Below are positions 45,143 to 53,362 of a DNA stretch of 64,000 nucleotides, in pieces. Origin of the DNA: Scybalousia_A sp964542225 (GTDB lineage Bacteria; Bacteroidota; Bacteroidia; Bacteroidales; P3); contig CAZITO010000004.1 of the NCBI GenBank assembly GCA_964542225.1, forward strand, positions 1 through 64,000, in the 5' to 3' direction. The translations under genes and the position numbers were made by a program. A model generated the notes under the pieces. The model was not told the origin of the DNA, did no database searches, and saw nothing but the letters and a program-made list of their open reading frames with translations. Numbering within the stretch: the first letter of the stretch is position 1; each line of letters opens with the position of its first letter.

Positions 45143-45279
45143 CATCGGTTGAATTTATGGGTGTTGCTTTAAATATCTGTGAATATACAACTTAAAGTAC
45201 TTTAACAATGTGTTAACACAAAAAAGGAGGTGGCTGAAAATCCTTTAAAGAGTAGGCATAATTTTAAATTTTATACACG

Positions 45280-45735
45280 ATGAAGAGAACATTTTTAACA
45301 CTTGCTTTATTAGCAGGTTTTGCAAGCCTGATATTTACGGCTTGTAACAACAAGGAAGAACAAATTCAACAGGTACAGAAAACCGCCATCAAAGGCAACA
45401 AAATTACTGATGGAACTTATGTGGGTTACTACAATTTTGATAGTGCAAAAAAAATTGAGGTAAAACAGATAATTAAAGACAATGAAGTTGTTAAAAGATG
45501 GGTAAATGGAGAGGAAACCTCTTTAAATAAGGCCCCTGTTACCAAAGGTCGCTTTTGGAAAAAAGGAGATAACCAATCTGCAGAAAATATGGCTGTGGAT
45601 TTGGCATTGGAATTGTCCAAAACCTACCCTTGCGTAAGTATTCTGACTTTTCCTTATATAGAGGATGAAGAAATGATAATTTACCAAGTGGATGTAGATA
45701 AAAATGTTCCTTGCGAATATGAGAAATACCAATAA
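45280..45735 (+). CDS. Small lipoprotein with an I-x-DGxYxxY module
   Basis: A 151-residue lipoprotein (signal 1-20, lipobox FTAC, Cys about residue 21). The stretch GNKITDGTYVGYYNFDSAKKIEVKQIIKDNEVV (about 39-71) forms a likely beta-hairpin module that recurs in the next gene. I know no family for it. It has a strong promoter and lies 21 bases before the second gene, so the pair is one operon. A secreted beta-rich protein with two envelope-located paralogues is the best description. Confidence 0.7.
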   Translation: MKRTFLTLALLAGFASLIFTACNNKEEQIQQVQKTAIKGNKITDGTYVGYYNFDSAKKIEVKQIIKDNEVVKRWVNGEETSLNKAPVTKGRFWKKGDNQSAENMAVDLALELSKTYPCVSILTFPYIEDEEMIIYQVDVDKNVPCEYEKYQ

Positions 45736-45756
45736 TCCAAATGTTATTTCAAAATT

Positions 45757-46173
45757 ATGAAAAGGTCAATCATTTTTATTCTTGCATTGATAGGTATTAT
45801 CGGGGGTGGAGTTTGTTTTTCTCAATCCAATAACAACGCAAACCAAGTAATAAAAAAAGCCTCTGAGAAGGAAACCATTTTTGTTACAGTAACTGAGGAT
45901 AAAGTAAAAGACACCATAGCAAGTTTGGAGAAGGACGGATGGACTTTTGAAGCGATGGCTTTTAATAGAGCAGACCGTACTTGGACTATAACTATGAGCC
46001 GATGGGATGCAAAAAAAGTTACTTCCAAAGGTTCTTCTGAAATTATAGGAGATAAAATACCTGATGGTGTATATTACACAAACAGTTATCCTTATCATGG
46101 TCGTTTGATTAGAGTGGAGCAAACTTTTAAAGATGGTGAGGTTATTTCCTGTAAAAAATTTATTGATGATTAA
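45757..46173 (+). CDS. Small secreted protein, partial paralogue of the preceding lipoprotein
   Basis: A 138-residue protein with a signal peptide (ending near CFSQ). The C-terminal part GDKIPDGVYYTNSYPYHGRLIRVEQTFKDGEVISCK mirrors the module in the upstream lipoprotein (I-x-DG-x-Y, I/L-V-x-Q-x-x-KD-x-EV). The N-terminal half differs (FVTVTEDKVKDTIASLEKDGW). Function unknown. It ends before a strong two-way terminator. Confidence 0.68.
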   Translation: MKRSIIFILALIGIIGGGVCFSQSNNNANQVIKKASEKETIFVTVTEDKVKDTIASLEKDGWTFEAMAFNRADRTWTITMSRWDAKKVTSKGSSEIIGDKIPDGVYYTNSYPYHGRLIRVEQTFKDGEVISCKKFIDD

Positions 46174-46210
46174 TTATCTTTTTATGACAAACTGATTACT
46201 TTATAAAAAA

Positions 46211-46245
46211 AATAAATCGGAGTCATAAGAAAACTCCGATTTATT
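46211..46245. terminator. Bidirectional terminator
   Basis: AATAAATCGGAGT (46211-46223) pairs perfectly with ACTCCGATTTATT (46233-46245), flanked by A-run and T-run. It serves the plus-strand pair and the convergent permease gene. Confidence 0.88.
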
Positions 46246-46266
46246 TTTTTTATAAACATAATTGAT

Positions 46267-47772
46267 TTATATCATATGCATTTTTCCTAAAAACAAAAGT
46301 AAGGAATAACCCAAGACCAAAGTAACAACTCCCATAATCAAGCCTGCTTTTACCATATCTTTTTGTTTTACCAAATTTGTTGAAAAAGCCAAAGCATTTG
46401 GAGGTGTGGAAATAGGTAGTATCATTGCTGCAGAGGCAGATATGGCAATACCTATAAGAACGGTAGGAGTACCTCCTATGGCTCCGAGTTTATCTCCCAT
46501 ACCTGTACATACAACGGCAAGTATAGGCATCAACAATGCTGCGGTCGCCGAGTTGGAAATAAAGTTGGACAACCCATAACATACCAAGCCTGAAATCAAA
46601 AGAATAACCACAGGAGAGAAATTGCCGAAAGGAATGGAAGCGACGGCATTGCTTGCCAACCCCGAACCATTAAGAGCATAACCAAGTGCAAAACCTCCGG
46701 CTACCATCCAAATAACACTCCAATTGATTTCCTCCAAATCTCTTCTGTCTATCACCCCCGTAAGAGCAAAGACAACAAAAGGTATGAGGGCAACAGTATA
46801 AGAGTTGATACCTGTTACGGCATCCAACATCCATAGAAGTACGGTAATCAAAAAAGTAATAATTACTATGCGTGTTTTTTTATCTTTTTTTGCAGTGCTT
46901 TCTATATGAAGTTCAACTGTTTTTTGTGAAAATGGATAAAGTTTTTTCAAAACCAACCAGCCTATAAATAAAAGCACTACTGTCAAAGGTAACATAAAGG
47001 CAACCCATTGTCCGAAGCCCAAGCCCATATTAAGTCCGTCCGGGTCGTTCAAATATTTAAGAGCAATGGCGTTTGGAGGAGTACCTATAGGTGTGGCCAT
47101 ACCTCCTATATTTGCTGCCACAGGAATGGAAAGAGTTAAGGCAATACGTCCTTTGCCCTCCGGTGGAAGTTGCTTAAAAACAGGAGTAAGAAAGGTAAGC
47201 ATCATTGCCGCCGTGGCTGTATTGGACACAAACATAGAGAACAAACCTGTAATAAGAATAAAGCCCAAAAGTACATTGTCGGATTTTTTGCCAAAGGGTT
47301 TCAAAAGCACCTTTGCCATTTGACTATCCAATCCTGTTTTGGTTGCCGCTATTGCAAGAATGAAACCTCCTATAAACAGCATAACAACAGGGTCGGCAAA
47401 GGCAGCCATAATACTTTTGTAAGAAAGAAGTTTGCCGACAGCGTCCTCGTTTACCATAAATTTTACTCCGCTATCCGAAGTAAACAAAAGCAACAAGCCC
47501 ATAATGGCAACAGAAGTACTCCATGCAGGCACAAGTTCAAATATCCACATAAGAGTGGCAAAAGCAAAAATAGCGATGATTCTTTGTTGTATAACAGTTA
47601 ATCCCTCTATGCCGTACATAGACGAAGGAGCATTCCAAAGAAACAGGGTAACAGCAATGATTATTAATGCTTTGATAATTCTTTTGACTCGGCGAGAAAA
47701 ATGAAATTTCTTTTCTTGCCCCAATTTATATATGGCTTCTACCAAGTGAAAGCCCGGATAATTTTTAAACAT
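46267..47772 (-). CDS. SLC13/DASS-family anion:Na+ symporter
   Basis: A 501-residue inner-membrane transporter with 11-12 helices. The family motifs are visible: SNTATAAMMLTF (about residue 185) and SNFISNSATAALLMPI (about 405), the two SNT/SNS sodium-and-carboxylate sites of the DASS fold. GGMATPIGTPPNAIALKYL and ILPISTPPNALAFSTNLV are the paired TPPN-type loops. Substrates of the family are dicarboxylates, citrate or sulfate; the exact one cannot be read. A porin gene precedes it by 47 bases on the same strand, suggesting a two-membrane uptake pair. Confidence 0.88.
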   Translation of the reverse strand: MFKNYPGFHLVEAIYKLGQEKKFHFSRRVKRIIKALIIIAVTLFLWNAPSSMYGIEGLTVIQQRIIAIFAFATLMWIFELVPAWSTSVAIMGLLLLFTSDSGVKFMVNEDAVGKLLSYKSIMAAFADPVVMLFIGGFILAIAATKTGLDSQMAKVLLKPFGKKSDNVLLGFILITGLFSMFVSNTATAAMMLTFLTPVFKQLPPEGKGRIALTLSIPVAANIGGMATPIGTPPNAIALKYLNDPDGLNMGLGFGQWVAFMLPLTVVLLFIGWLVLKKLYPFSQKTVELHIESTAKKDKKTRIVIITFLITVLLWMLDAVTGINSYTVALIPFVVFALTGVIDRRDLEEINWSVIWMVAGGFALGYALNGSGLASNAVASIPFGNFSPVVILLISGLVCYGLSNFISNSATAALLMPILAVVCTGMGDKLGAIGGTPTVLIGIAISASAAMILPISTPPNALAFSTNLVKQKDMVKAGLIMGVVTLVLGYSLLLFLGKMHMI

Positions 47773-47819
47773 ATTGTTTTTTGATTTTTTTAGATATTAT
47801 TTAATTTTTCTTTTCATAC

Positions 47820-48992
47820 CTAACGAACAAACTTATATTGCAAACGCAACATAAATATATTATCTTTCAAGTCCTTAATATATTCGTTTGCCTTATTCTT
47901 ATAAACATCATATAAACAATGCAAACGTATTTGTTCGTTGAATTGATACATCAAACCTATACCTATGTTGTTGTAGGCAAGGTCGGTGGTATTCTGTACC
48001 TTATCGTTTGATATTTCTGTGTTTTGGTCAAGATATTGATATTTCAACACAACTGATAAAGGTGTGCGTGCTATCTGTTGGGTATAAACAACAAAGGCTC
48101 CAAAAAACTTTCTATCATAGGAAAAAGGATTGTTGGAGTTGAAAGAATCGTCTTGTTGAGAGGCAAAACTGTTTAGTTTTGACGGCTGTTTGCCAAAAGA
48201 ACACTCTCCTCTAAGCGAGGTTTTTCCCCAAGAGGTTTGAGTATTGTATTGAAATTCTGCTCCCAAATATCTCCTTGCGTTTAACTTATTTGCTTCTACG
48301 CTTTCGTTTTGCCAAGTATTGTCTTTTACTTTGTGCCAAACAGAGTCGGCATTGTTTGTCCTGCCTTCATAATAAGACAAGCCTACTCCCCAAGAAGTTG
48401 TTTTGTCTTTGAAATCATATTTCAAATGAGCCAAAAAGTTTGGGTATGGACCCACTATCTTGTAAATGGAATTGCCTGACATAGCCGAAAGAGATAGTTT
48501 CAAACTTTGTCTTTTATCTTTAAGCGGTGCTTTCAATGTGGCGGTAAAACCAAAATCATGTTCCTGTGGAAACAACTTTCTTGCCAAAAGCGAACGCTCC
48601 ATTGTCTCCATATTGGAGGAAGAGTATTCTATTTCGTGTCCATAGCCCACACTCATCAATCCTCCTCTGAAAGACAACCAATCGTATGGACTAACCTCCC
48701 AATAAGCCAAAAGAGGCAAAAATCCTTTTTCTCTTATATTTGCTTCAAAAACTCCTTTCCCTTTTCCTTTGCTAAACTCAAAATGCAAAAGTCCTCGTCT
48801 GACACCTGCGCGGGTGTAGAAGTCTTTGTTGTCAGTATTGGGGTTGTAGGCAGAGCCGGTAAAAGTACTACCGTCCTTTCCCGCAATTTCTACCTGTGAT
48901 TGAATATAACCTATAAATTTAAAACCATCTTGCGAATAGGCTAAACTTGTTGCCATAACGCAAAGTAAAATTGTTAAAAAATATCTCTTCAT
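47820..48992 (-). CDS. Outer-membrane porin-like beta-barrel protein
   Basis: A 390-residue protein with a signal peptide (MKRYFLTILLCVMATSLAYSQ) and many alternating strands. Residues 22-130 (GFKFIGYIQSQVEI, LLHFEFSKGKGKGVFEANIREKGF, WLSFRGGLMSVGYGHEIEYSS) resemble phosphate-selective/OprO-P-type porins. The C-terminal strand IFMLRLQYKFVR ends in Arg after an aromatic pattern, as in outer-membrane barrels of this phylum. It is first in an operon with the DASS symporter and probably admits the same anion. Confidence 0.75.
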   Translation of the reverse strand: MKRYFLTILLCVMATSLAYSQDGFKFIGYIQSQVEIAGKDGSTFTGSAYNPNTDNKDFYTRAGVRRGLLHFEFSKGKGKGVFEANIREKGFLPLLAYWEVSPYDWLSFRGGLMSVGYGHEIEYSSSNMETMERSLLARKLFPQEHDFGFTATLKAPLKDKRQSLKLSLSAMSGNSIYKIVGPYPNFLAHLKYDFKDKTTSWGVGLSYYEGRTNNADSVWHKVKDNTWQNESVEANKLNARRYLGAEFQYNTQTSWGKTSLRGECSFGKQPSKLNSFASQQDDSFNSNNPFSYDRKFFGAFVVYTQQIARTPLSVVLKYQYLDQNTEISNDKVQNTTDLAYNNIGIGLMYQFNEQIRLHCLYDVYKNKANEYIKDLKDNIFMLRLQYKFVR

Positions 48993-49045
48993 TTCTATTT
49001 TTTATATGTTTGTCATCTCCTATGAATAATGGAAATAAAATTTTG

Positions 49046-49053
49046 CAAAATTA
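49046..49053 (-). promoter_or_regulatory. -7 promoter element (TAATTTTG) for the porin-symporter operon
   Basis: Minus-strand TAATTTTG lies 54 bases before the porin start. Confidence 0.6.
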
Positions 49054-49173
49054 CATCTTTTTTTGATGCAAACCATCACTTTGATGAAAAGAAAATTTTA
49101 AATACAAGGAATTCTAAAATTTCTATTTGCTTGATTGGAGGACAAAATATTATAGGACGTTAAAAAAAATATC

Positions 49174-49181
49174 TATCTTTG
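49174..49181 (+). promoter_or_regulatory. -7 promoter element (TATCTTTG) for the CapE-like gene
   Basis: TATCTTTG lies 38 bases before the ATG at 49220. Confidence 0.6.
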
Positions 49182-49219
49182 CAACAAATAAAGTATGAAC
49201 AAAGAAAATAATTTTTGAT

Positions 49220-50293
49220 ATGTCTGTTTTTAAGGATAAGACACTTTTGATAACGGGTGGCACGGGCTCGTTTGGTAATGCGGTTTTGAGGCGTTTTGTG
49301 GATAGTGATATAAAAGAGATACGCATATTTTCAAGAGACGAAAAAAAACAAGATGATATGCGACATAATTTGCAAAATTCCAAAGTTAAATTTTATATAG
49401 GCAATGTCAGAGATAAGTCTTCTGTGGATGTGGCTATGAGCGGGGTGGATTTTGTTTTTTCCGCTGCTGCTTTGAAGCAAGTGCCTTCTTGTGAGTTTTT
49501 TCCCGTTGAGGCCGTGAGAACCAATATACTTGGCACCGAGAATGTTTTGCTTTCTGCCATAGAACATGGTGTAAAAAATGTTGTGGTGCTTTCCACCGAC
49601 AAAGCCGCTTATCCTATAAACGCTATGGGTATGTCAAAGGCTCTTATGGAAAAAGTTGCCATAGCCAAAGCGAGAGAACTCGGTCAAAAAGCCACTACCA
49701 CTATTTGTTGCACTCGTTATGGAAATGTTATGGCTTCGCGAGGTTCGGTTATTCCTCTTTGGGTGGAGCAAATGCAAGACAACAAACCAATAACAATAAC
49801 AGACCCGGAAATGACAAGGTTTATGATGACCCTGGATGACGCTGTGGAGTTGGTAATGTATGCTTTTGAGCATGGCAAAAATGGAGATTTGTTTGTGCAG
49901 AAAGCCCCTGCTGCCACCCTTTCCACACTTGCCTCAGCCTTAAAATCGGTTTATTCCCCTTTGAATGACAAATATTCAAAAACAGAAATAAAAATAATAG
50001 GTACCCGACACGGAGAAAAACTTTACGAAACTCTTGTAACCCGCGAGGAAATGTCGCGAGCCGAGGATATGGGCAATTATTATCGTATTCCTTGCGATAC
50101 AAGAGATTTGAATTATGACAAATTTTTTACCAAAGGAAATGCTCAAATTTCTCAAATAGAAGAATATAATTCACATAATACACATCGTTTGACTTTAGAT
50201 GAAATGAAATCCCTGCTTTTAAAACTAAGGTTTATAAGAGAAGACCTCGGTTTGCAGGAAAAACTCTCTCAAAGAGAATTTCGTAGCGAATAA
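49220..50293 (+). CDS. CapE/WbjB-type UDP-N-acetylglucosamine 4,6-dehydratase (SDR family)
   Basis: A 357-residue extended short-chain dehydrogenase of the FlaA1/CapE branch. The NAD(P) loop is ITGGTGSFGNAVLRRF (about residues 11-26), FSRDEKKQDDMR follows, and the catalytic segment STDKAAYPINAMGMSKALMEK (about 131-151) has Met at the usual Tyr place, as seen in this branch. The C-terminus (IGTRHGEKLYETLVTREE) is typical. These enzymes start the path to UDP-FucNAc or similar sugars for capsule or O-antigen. No further sugar genes are adjacent. Confidence 0.85.
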   Translation: MSVFKDKTLLITGGTGSFGNAVLRRFVDSDIKEIRIFSRDEKKQDDMRHNLQNSKVKFYIGNVRDKSSVDVAMSGVDFVFSAAALKQVPSCEFFPVEAVRTNILGTENVLLSAIEHGVKNVVVLSTDKAAYPINAMGMSKALMEKVAIAKARELGQKATTTICCTRYGNVMASRGSVIPLWVEQMQDNKPITITDPEMTRFMMTLDDAVELVMYAFEHGKNGDLFVQKAPAATLSTLASALKSVYSPLNDKYSKTEIKIIGTRHGEKLYETLVTREEMSRAEDMGNYYRIPCDTRDLNYDKFFTKGNAQISQIEEYNSHNTHRLTLDEMKSLLLKLRFIREDLGLQEKLSQREFRSE

Positions 50294-50401
50294 TTCTTTG
50301 TTTTCGGTTTATTATAAGTTATGGCAAAGCCCCTTAAATATCCCTGTGGCTTTGCCCTTATTTTTATCATAACTCATAAAAACCTATGCCCCATAAAAAA
50401 C

Positions 50402-50849
50402 AAACAAGTAACGGCTTAGCCCCTATAAAACACCCAACGGGTGCGGCTTTGCCTCATAAAAACAGGCTGAGGCTGAAATTTAATTGATATACACTAAAAA
50501 GTCAAAAATAGGGGTGCTATAATTGATTATCAATGAGTTAACCTTTTTTGAGGGGTCAAAATCGGGCAAAAATCGTGGTTTTCAGCGTTTTCGAGAGGTT
50601 TTTTGAGGAAAAAATTTTTTCTTCGCCCGTTTCATAAAAATGAATCGCCGATTCATTTCGACGAAACGGCGTTTCGATAAAATGAAACGCCGTTTCGTTT
50701 TTACTGATTATCAAGTAGTTACAAGGGTAAAAATTGGGAATTTTGTGATAGGGGTATTTCTCTATGCAAAGTTACGAAGATTCTATGACCTGACCAAACG
50801 CGTGCAAAAATTTATTTTGTAACTTATTGATAATCAGTAAACCGATTTT
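50402..50849 (+). repeat. Dispersed ~450-480-bp repeat, copy C
   Basis: Same orientation and order as copy A: AGTAACGGCT, CACCCAACGGGTG with GGCTTTGCC, AATTGATATACACTAAAAAG, TTGATTATCAATGAGTTAAC near 50522, paired hairpins (CGCCGATTC with one mismatch to GAAACGGCG; CGGCGTTT with AAACGCCG), internal TGATTATCAAG near 50704, and a minus-strand promoter at 50767-50798. It ends in TGATAATCAGTAAACCG. It fills most of the 755-base gap between the CapE-like gene and the ferredoxin. Before it, 50325-50360 has two inverted GGCAAAGCC/GGCTTTGCC words; after it, 50890-50920 has the GTTAGCATAGG motif. Confidence 0.85.
50767..50798 (-). promoter_or_regulatory. Promoter inside repeat copy C (TTTG-N20-TAACTTTG)
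   Basis: Minus-strand TTTG (50795-50798) and TAACTTTG (50767-50774), 20 bases apart, identical in layout to copies A and B. Confidence 0.65.
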
Positions 50850-51007
50850 TTTGCTTTTCTTTTGTTTTTTATGGGGCTACATAGATTGTTATGGCTTGTT
50901 ATAAGTTAGCATAGGGGTGAATTGTTATAAAACCCTGTGGCTACTGTGTTTGTGCTTTCATTTGATAAAAAAAACTTAAAAAATTCTCATAGAACAAAAA
51001 AACATTG

Positions 51008-51015
51008 TACCTTTG
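51008..51015 (+). promoter_or_regulatory. -7 promoter element (TACCTTTG) for the ferredoxin gene
   Basis: TACCTTTG followed by CAAAA lies 33 bases before the ferredoxin start. Confidence 0.7.
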
Positions 51016-51048
51016 CAAAAGTTATTAACCTTATAAATATTTTAAAAA

Positions 51049-51219
51049 ATGGCATACAAGATATCTGACAGTTGTGCTGCTTGTGGCACTTGTATAGACG
51101 AATGTCCTTCTCAAGCAATATCAGAAGGTTCTATATATGTAATTGATGCAGATAAATGTGTTGATTGTGGAACTTGTGCTGATGTTTGTCCTATGGAAGC
51201 AATTCACCCTGAAGACTAA
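51049..51219 (+). CDS. 2[4Fe-4S] ferredoxin, 56 residues
   Basis: The frame from ATG 51049 to TAA 51217-51219 encodes a 56-residue clostridial-type ferredoxin. It has two full cluster motifs: CAACGTCIDECP (Cys 9, 12, 15, 19) and CVDCGTCADVCP (Cys about 38, 41, 44, 48), related by internal symmetry. It is a low-potential electron carrier for anaerobic metabolism such as pyruvate:ferredoxin oxidoreductase or Rnf; the partner is not in this window. It has its own promoter and a terminator, so it is monocistronic and probably highly expressed. Confidence 0.96.
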   Translation: MAYKISDSCAACGTCIDECPSQAISEGSIYVIDADKCVDCGTCADVCPMEAIHPED

Positions 51220-51253
51220 ATAAAAAGGACTCAGTCAAAAAAAGTGAATAGAC

Positions 51254-51293
51254 CCCTGCAAGAGTTTGTAAAATATGCTTTTGCAGGGTTTTT
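51254..51293 (+). terminator. Terminator of the ferredoxin gene
   Basis: CCCTGCAA (51254-51261) pairs with TTGCAGGG (51281-51288), followed by five T. Confidence 0.85.
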
Positions 51294-51315
51294 AAATTAA
51301 AAAAAGAAATACGCC

Positions 51316-51972
51316 ATGAATACAGAGGAATTGGGCAAGCAAATACATAATAAAACCTTGCTTTTGAATGGTATAATAGATAACACAAAGAATGCTTTCG
51401 CTTTGATGCGTTCTATTTCAAAGGATATTATAACCAAACTTTCAAACGACTTTCCCAAAGAGTTTGTTTTTTCTGATAGAAACGAAAGGGAATTTGAGAT
51501 ACGCTTTGGTTCTGATATACTTGTTTTTATGATGCATACCAATGTTTTTGAGTTTTCTCGTTATCACGAGGTTATGCGTCTGCCATACGTACAGCAAGAC
51601 AAAGACCGCTCTTTTTGCGGAGTTATACAGATATATAATTTTTTGACCGACTCCTTTGACTACAATAGAGATTATGATATAGGTTATTTGATAGGCAGGG
51701 TTTTTGTCAATAAAGAAAACCATTATTTCATAGAAGGCAAAAGAGAGGTGGGAATGCTGTATTCCAACTTCAATACCTCTGTAATAAACGAAGAGTCCAT
51801 AGAAAGCATTGTTAAGTCTTCTATGGAGTATGCTAACAACTTTGATTTGTTAACACCTCCTTTTGATGAGGTAAAAGAGATAACTGTGGGAGAAGTTAAG
51901 AATCATGTAGCCTCTCGAAATCATATAACAGCGAAACGCTTAGGCTTTGTATTTCAACAAGATAAAGAATAA
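51316..51972 (+). CDS. Hypothetical cytoplasmic protein, 218 residues
   Basis: A 218-residue protein with no signal or membrane segment. Features include an N-terminal helical region (NTEELGKQIHNKTLLLNGI), a beta-rich middle (FEIRFGSDILVFMMHTNVFEF, GVIQIYNFLTDSFDY, DIGYLIGRVFVNKENHYFIEG) and a C-terminal helical part. I recognise no family. It lies 16 codons' distance after the ferredoxin terminator and before tRNA-Glu. It looks like a conserved Bacteroidota protein because of its ordinary codon use and clean start. Confidence 0.65.
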   Translation: MNTEELGKQIHNKTLLLNGIIDNTKNAFALMRSISKDIITKLSNDFPKEFVFSDRNEREFEIRFGSDILVFMMHTNVFEFSRYHEVMRLPYVQQDKDRSFCGVIQIYNFLTDSFDYNRDYDIGYLIGRVFVNKENHYFIEGKREVGMLYSNFNTSVINEESIESIVKSSMEYANNFDLLTPPFDEVKEITVGEVKNHVASRNHITAKRLGFVFQQDKE

Positions 51973-52007
51973 GATGAAAAAATATTTAGCATTTTTTAGT
52001 CAAAAAG

Positions 52008-52038
52008 TTTGGTAGTAATGAAAAATGTACTAATTTTG
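52008..52038 (+). promoter_or_regulatory. Promoter of tRNA-Glu and rpsT (TTTG-N19-TAATTTTG)
   Basis: TTTG at 52008-52011 and TAATTTTG at 52031-52038 with perfect 19-base spacing; the tRNA begins 28 bases later. Confidence 0.8.
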
Positions 52039-52065
52039 CAATTCCAAAACGGATAAGACTACGAT

Positions 52066-52140
52066 GCCCCGTTCGTCTAGTTGGTCCAGGACGCCAGATT
52101 TTCATTCTGGAAATCAGGGGTTCAAATCCCCTACGGGGTA
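52066..52140 (+). tRNA. tRNA-Glu (anticodon TTC)
   Basis: A 75-base cloverleaf. The acceptor GCCCCGT pairs with ACGGGGT (first pair G-U), the D arm has GTCTAGTTGGTCCAGGAC, the anticodon stem CCAGA/TCTGG encloses the loop TTTTCAT with TTC at 52101-52103, and the T arm is AGGGG-TTCAAAT-CCCCT. CCA is not encoded. It is transcribed ahead of rpsT. Confidence 0.96.
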
Positions 52141-52203
52141 CTTGTTTTTAAAGGTATTAAAAAGAGTACTTGTAAAAAGTGAAGAATAAAGAATAAAAAG
52201 AAA

Positions 52204-52455
52204 ATGGCAAATCATAAGAGTGCATTAAAAAGAATACGTCAGAGCGAGAAGAGAAGAATACACAATCGTTATTATATGAGAACGATGAGACACGCTTTGA
52301 GAGATTTTAGAGCTATAACAGATAAGAAAGAAGCAGAAGAAAAGTTACCTAAAATGCTTTCTTGTATAGATAAGTTGGCTCAAAAGGGTATGATACATAA
52401 GAATAAGGCTGCCAATCTTAAATCTAAGTGTGCCAAAAGAATTGCTATCTTGTAG
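52204..52455 (+). CDS. rpsT: 30S ribosomal protein S20
   Basis: An 83-residue basic helical protein with the S20 start MANHKSALKRIRQSEKRRIHNRYYMRTMR and the end KGMIHKNKAANLKSKCAKRI. S20 binds the 5' domain of 16S rRNA. It lies 63 bases after tRNA-Glu, with no promoter between, so the pair is probably one transcript cut by tRNA processing. Confidence 0.96.
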   Translation: MANHKSALKRIRQSEKRRIHNRYYMRTMRHALRDFRAITDKKEAEEKLPKMLSCIDKLAQKGMIHKNKAANLKSKCAKRIAIL

Positions 52456-52521
52456 TTGTCTTATTTTTGATAAAGATATTGGTTGTGTAATAAAAGTCGT
52501 TATACGAAAAAAAATACTTTG

Positions 52522-52553
52522 CTCCGTCAAGTCAGTGTGGCGGAGTTTTTTTT
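52522..52553 (+). terminator. Terminator of rpsT
   Basis: CTCCG (52522-52526) and CGGAG (52541-52545) form a short stem followed by a T8 run. Confidence 0.7.
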
Positions 52554-52586
52554 GTATATGGTTAGGACAGTTATAAAGAGTTAAAA

Positions 52587-53354
52587 ATGTTAATAGATAC
52601 TCATTCTCATATTTATAGCGAGGAATTTGACCTTGATAGAAAAGAAACACTATTAAGAGCAAAAGCCGACAAAGTGGACAAAATTCTCCTCCCCAACATA
52701 GATGAAAACTCGGTGAATAGGGTGTTTGCCTTGTATGAAAGCGATAAAAAAATGTTTTTTCCCATGATGGGACTTTACCCCGGTTCTGTGGGGGAGAATG
52801 TGGAAGAGCAATTATCAAAAATGTTACCCCTTGTAAAGCAAAACAATGTTTTTGCCATAGGAGAAATTGGCTTGGACTTCTATTGGAACAGAGATTATTA
52901 TGATAATCAGATATTTGCTTTCAAACAACAATTGCTTTGGAGTAGAGATTTAGGAAATAAACCTATTTGTATACATTGTAGAAAGGCTTTTGAGGAAATA
53001 TTTCAGTGTTTAAAAGAAGACGGAAGACCAAGATTCAAAGGTGTTTTTCATTGTTTTTCGGGGGATATCAATCAGGCTAAAAAAGTTATTGAAATGGGCT
53101 TTTTGTTGGGAATAGGCGGAGTGGTAACTTTCAAAAACGCACACCTTGCGCAAGTTGTAGAGCAAACAGATATAAAAAACATTGTCCTTGAAACCGATGC
53201 CCCATATTTGGCTCCTGTGCCGTATAGAGGTAAGAGAAACGAATCCTCGTACATAAAAATAATAGCCGAAAAAGTGGCTCAAATCAAACAACTATCTTTT
53301 GAACAAGTAGCCGAGCAGACAACTTATAATGCTGAGCAGTTATTTGCAATATAA
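52587..53354 (+). CDS. TatD-family metal-dependent hydrolase (DNase)
   Basis: A 255-residue TIM-barrel hydrolase. The metal ligands are in place: DTHSHIYSEEFD (HxH, residues 4-6), GEIGLDFYWNR (Glu about 92), CIHCRKAF (His about 130), FHCFSG (His about 153) and ETDAPYLAPVPYRGKRNES (Asp about 205). TatD proteins are 3'-5' exonucleases or deoxyribonucleases in repair and DNA breakdown. It lies 8 bases before the C25 peptidase gene and may share its transcript, although their functions differ. Confidence 0.93.
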   Translation: MLIDTHSHIYSEEFDLDRKETLLRAKADKVDKILLPNIDENSVNRVFALYESDKKMFFPMMGLYPGSVGENVEEQLSKMLPLVKQNNVFAIGEIGLDFYWNRDYYDNQIFAFKQQLLWSRDLGNKPICIHCRKAFEEIFQCLKEDGRPRFKGVFHCFSGDINQAKKVIEMGFLLGIGGVVTFKNAHLAQVVEQTDIKNIVLETDAPYLAPVPYRGKRNESSYIKIIAEKVAQIKQLSFEQVAEQTTYNAEQLFAI

Positions 53355-53362
53355 GTGTATAT

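Noticed and set aside
45130..45280. Riboswitch in the long leader of the lipoprotein gene
   Set aside because: No known riboswitch core is recognisable; only a palindrome and an SD-like word are seen.
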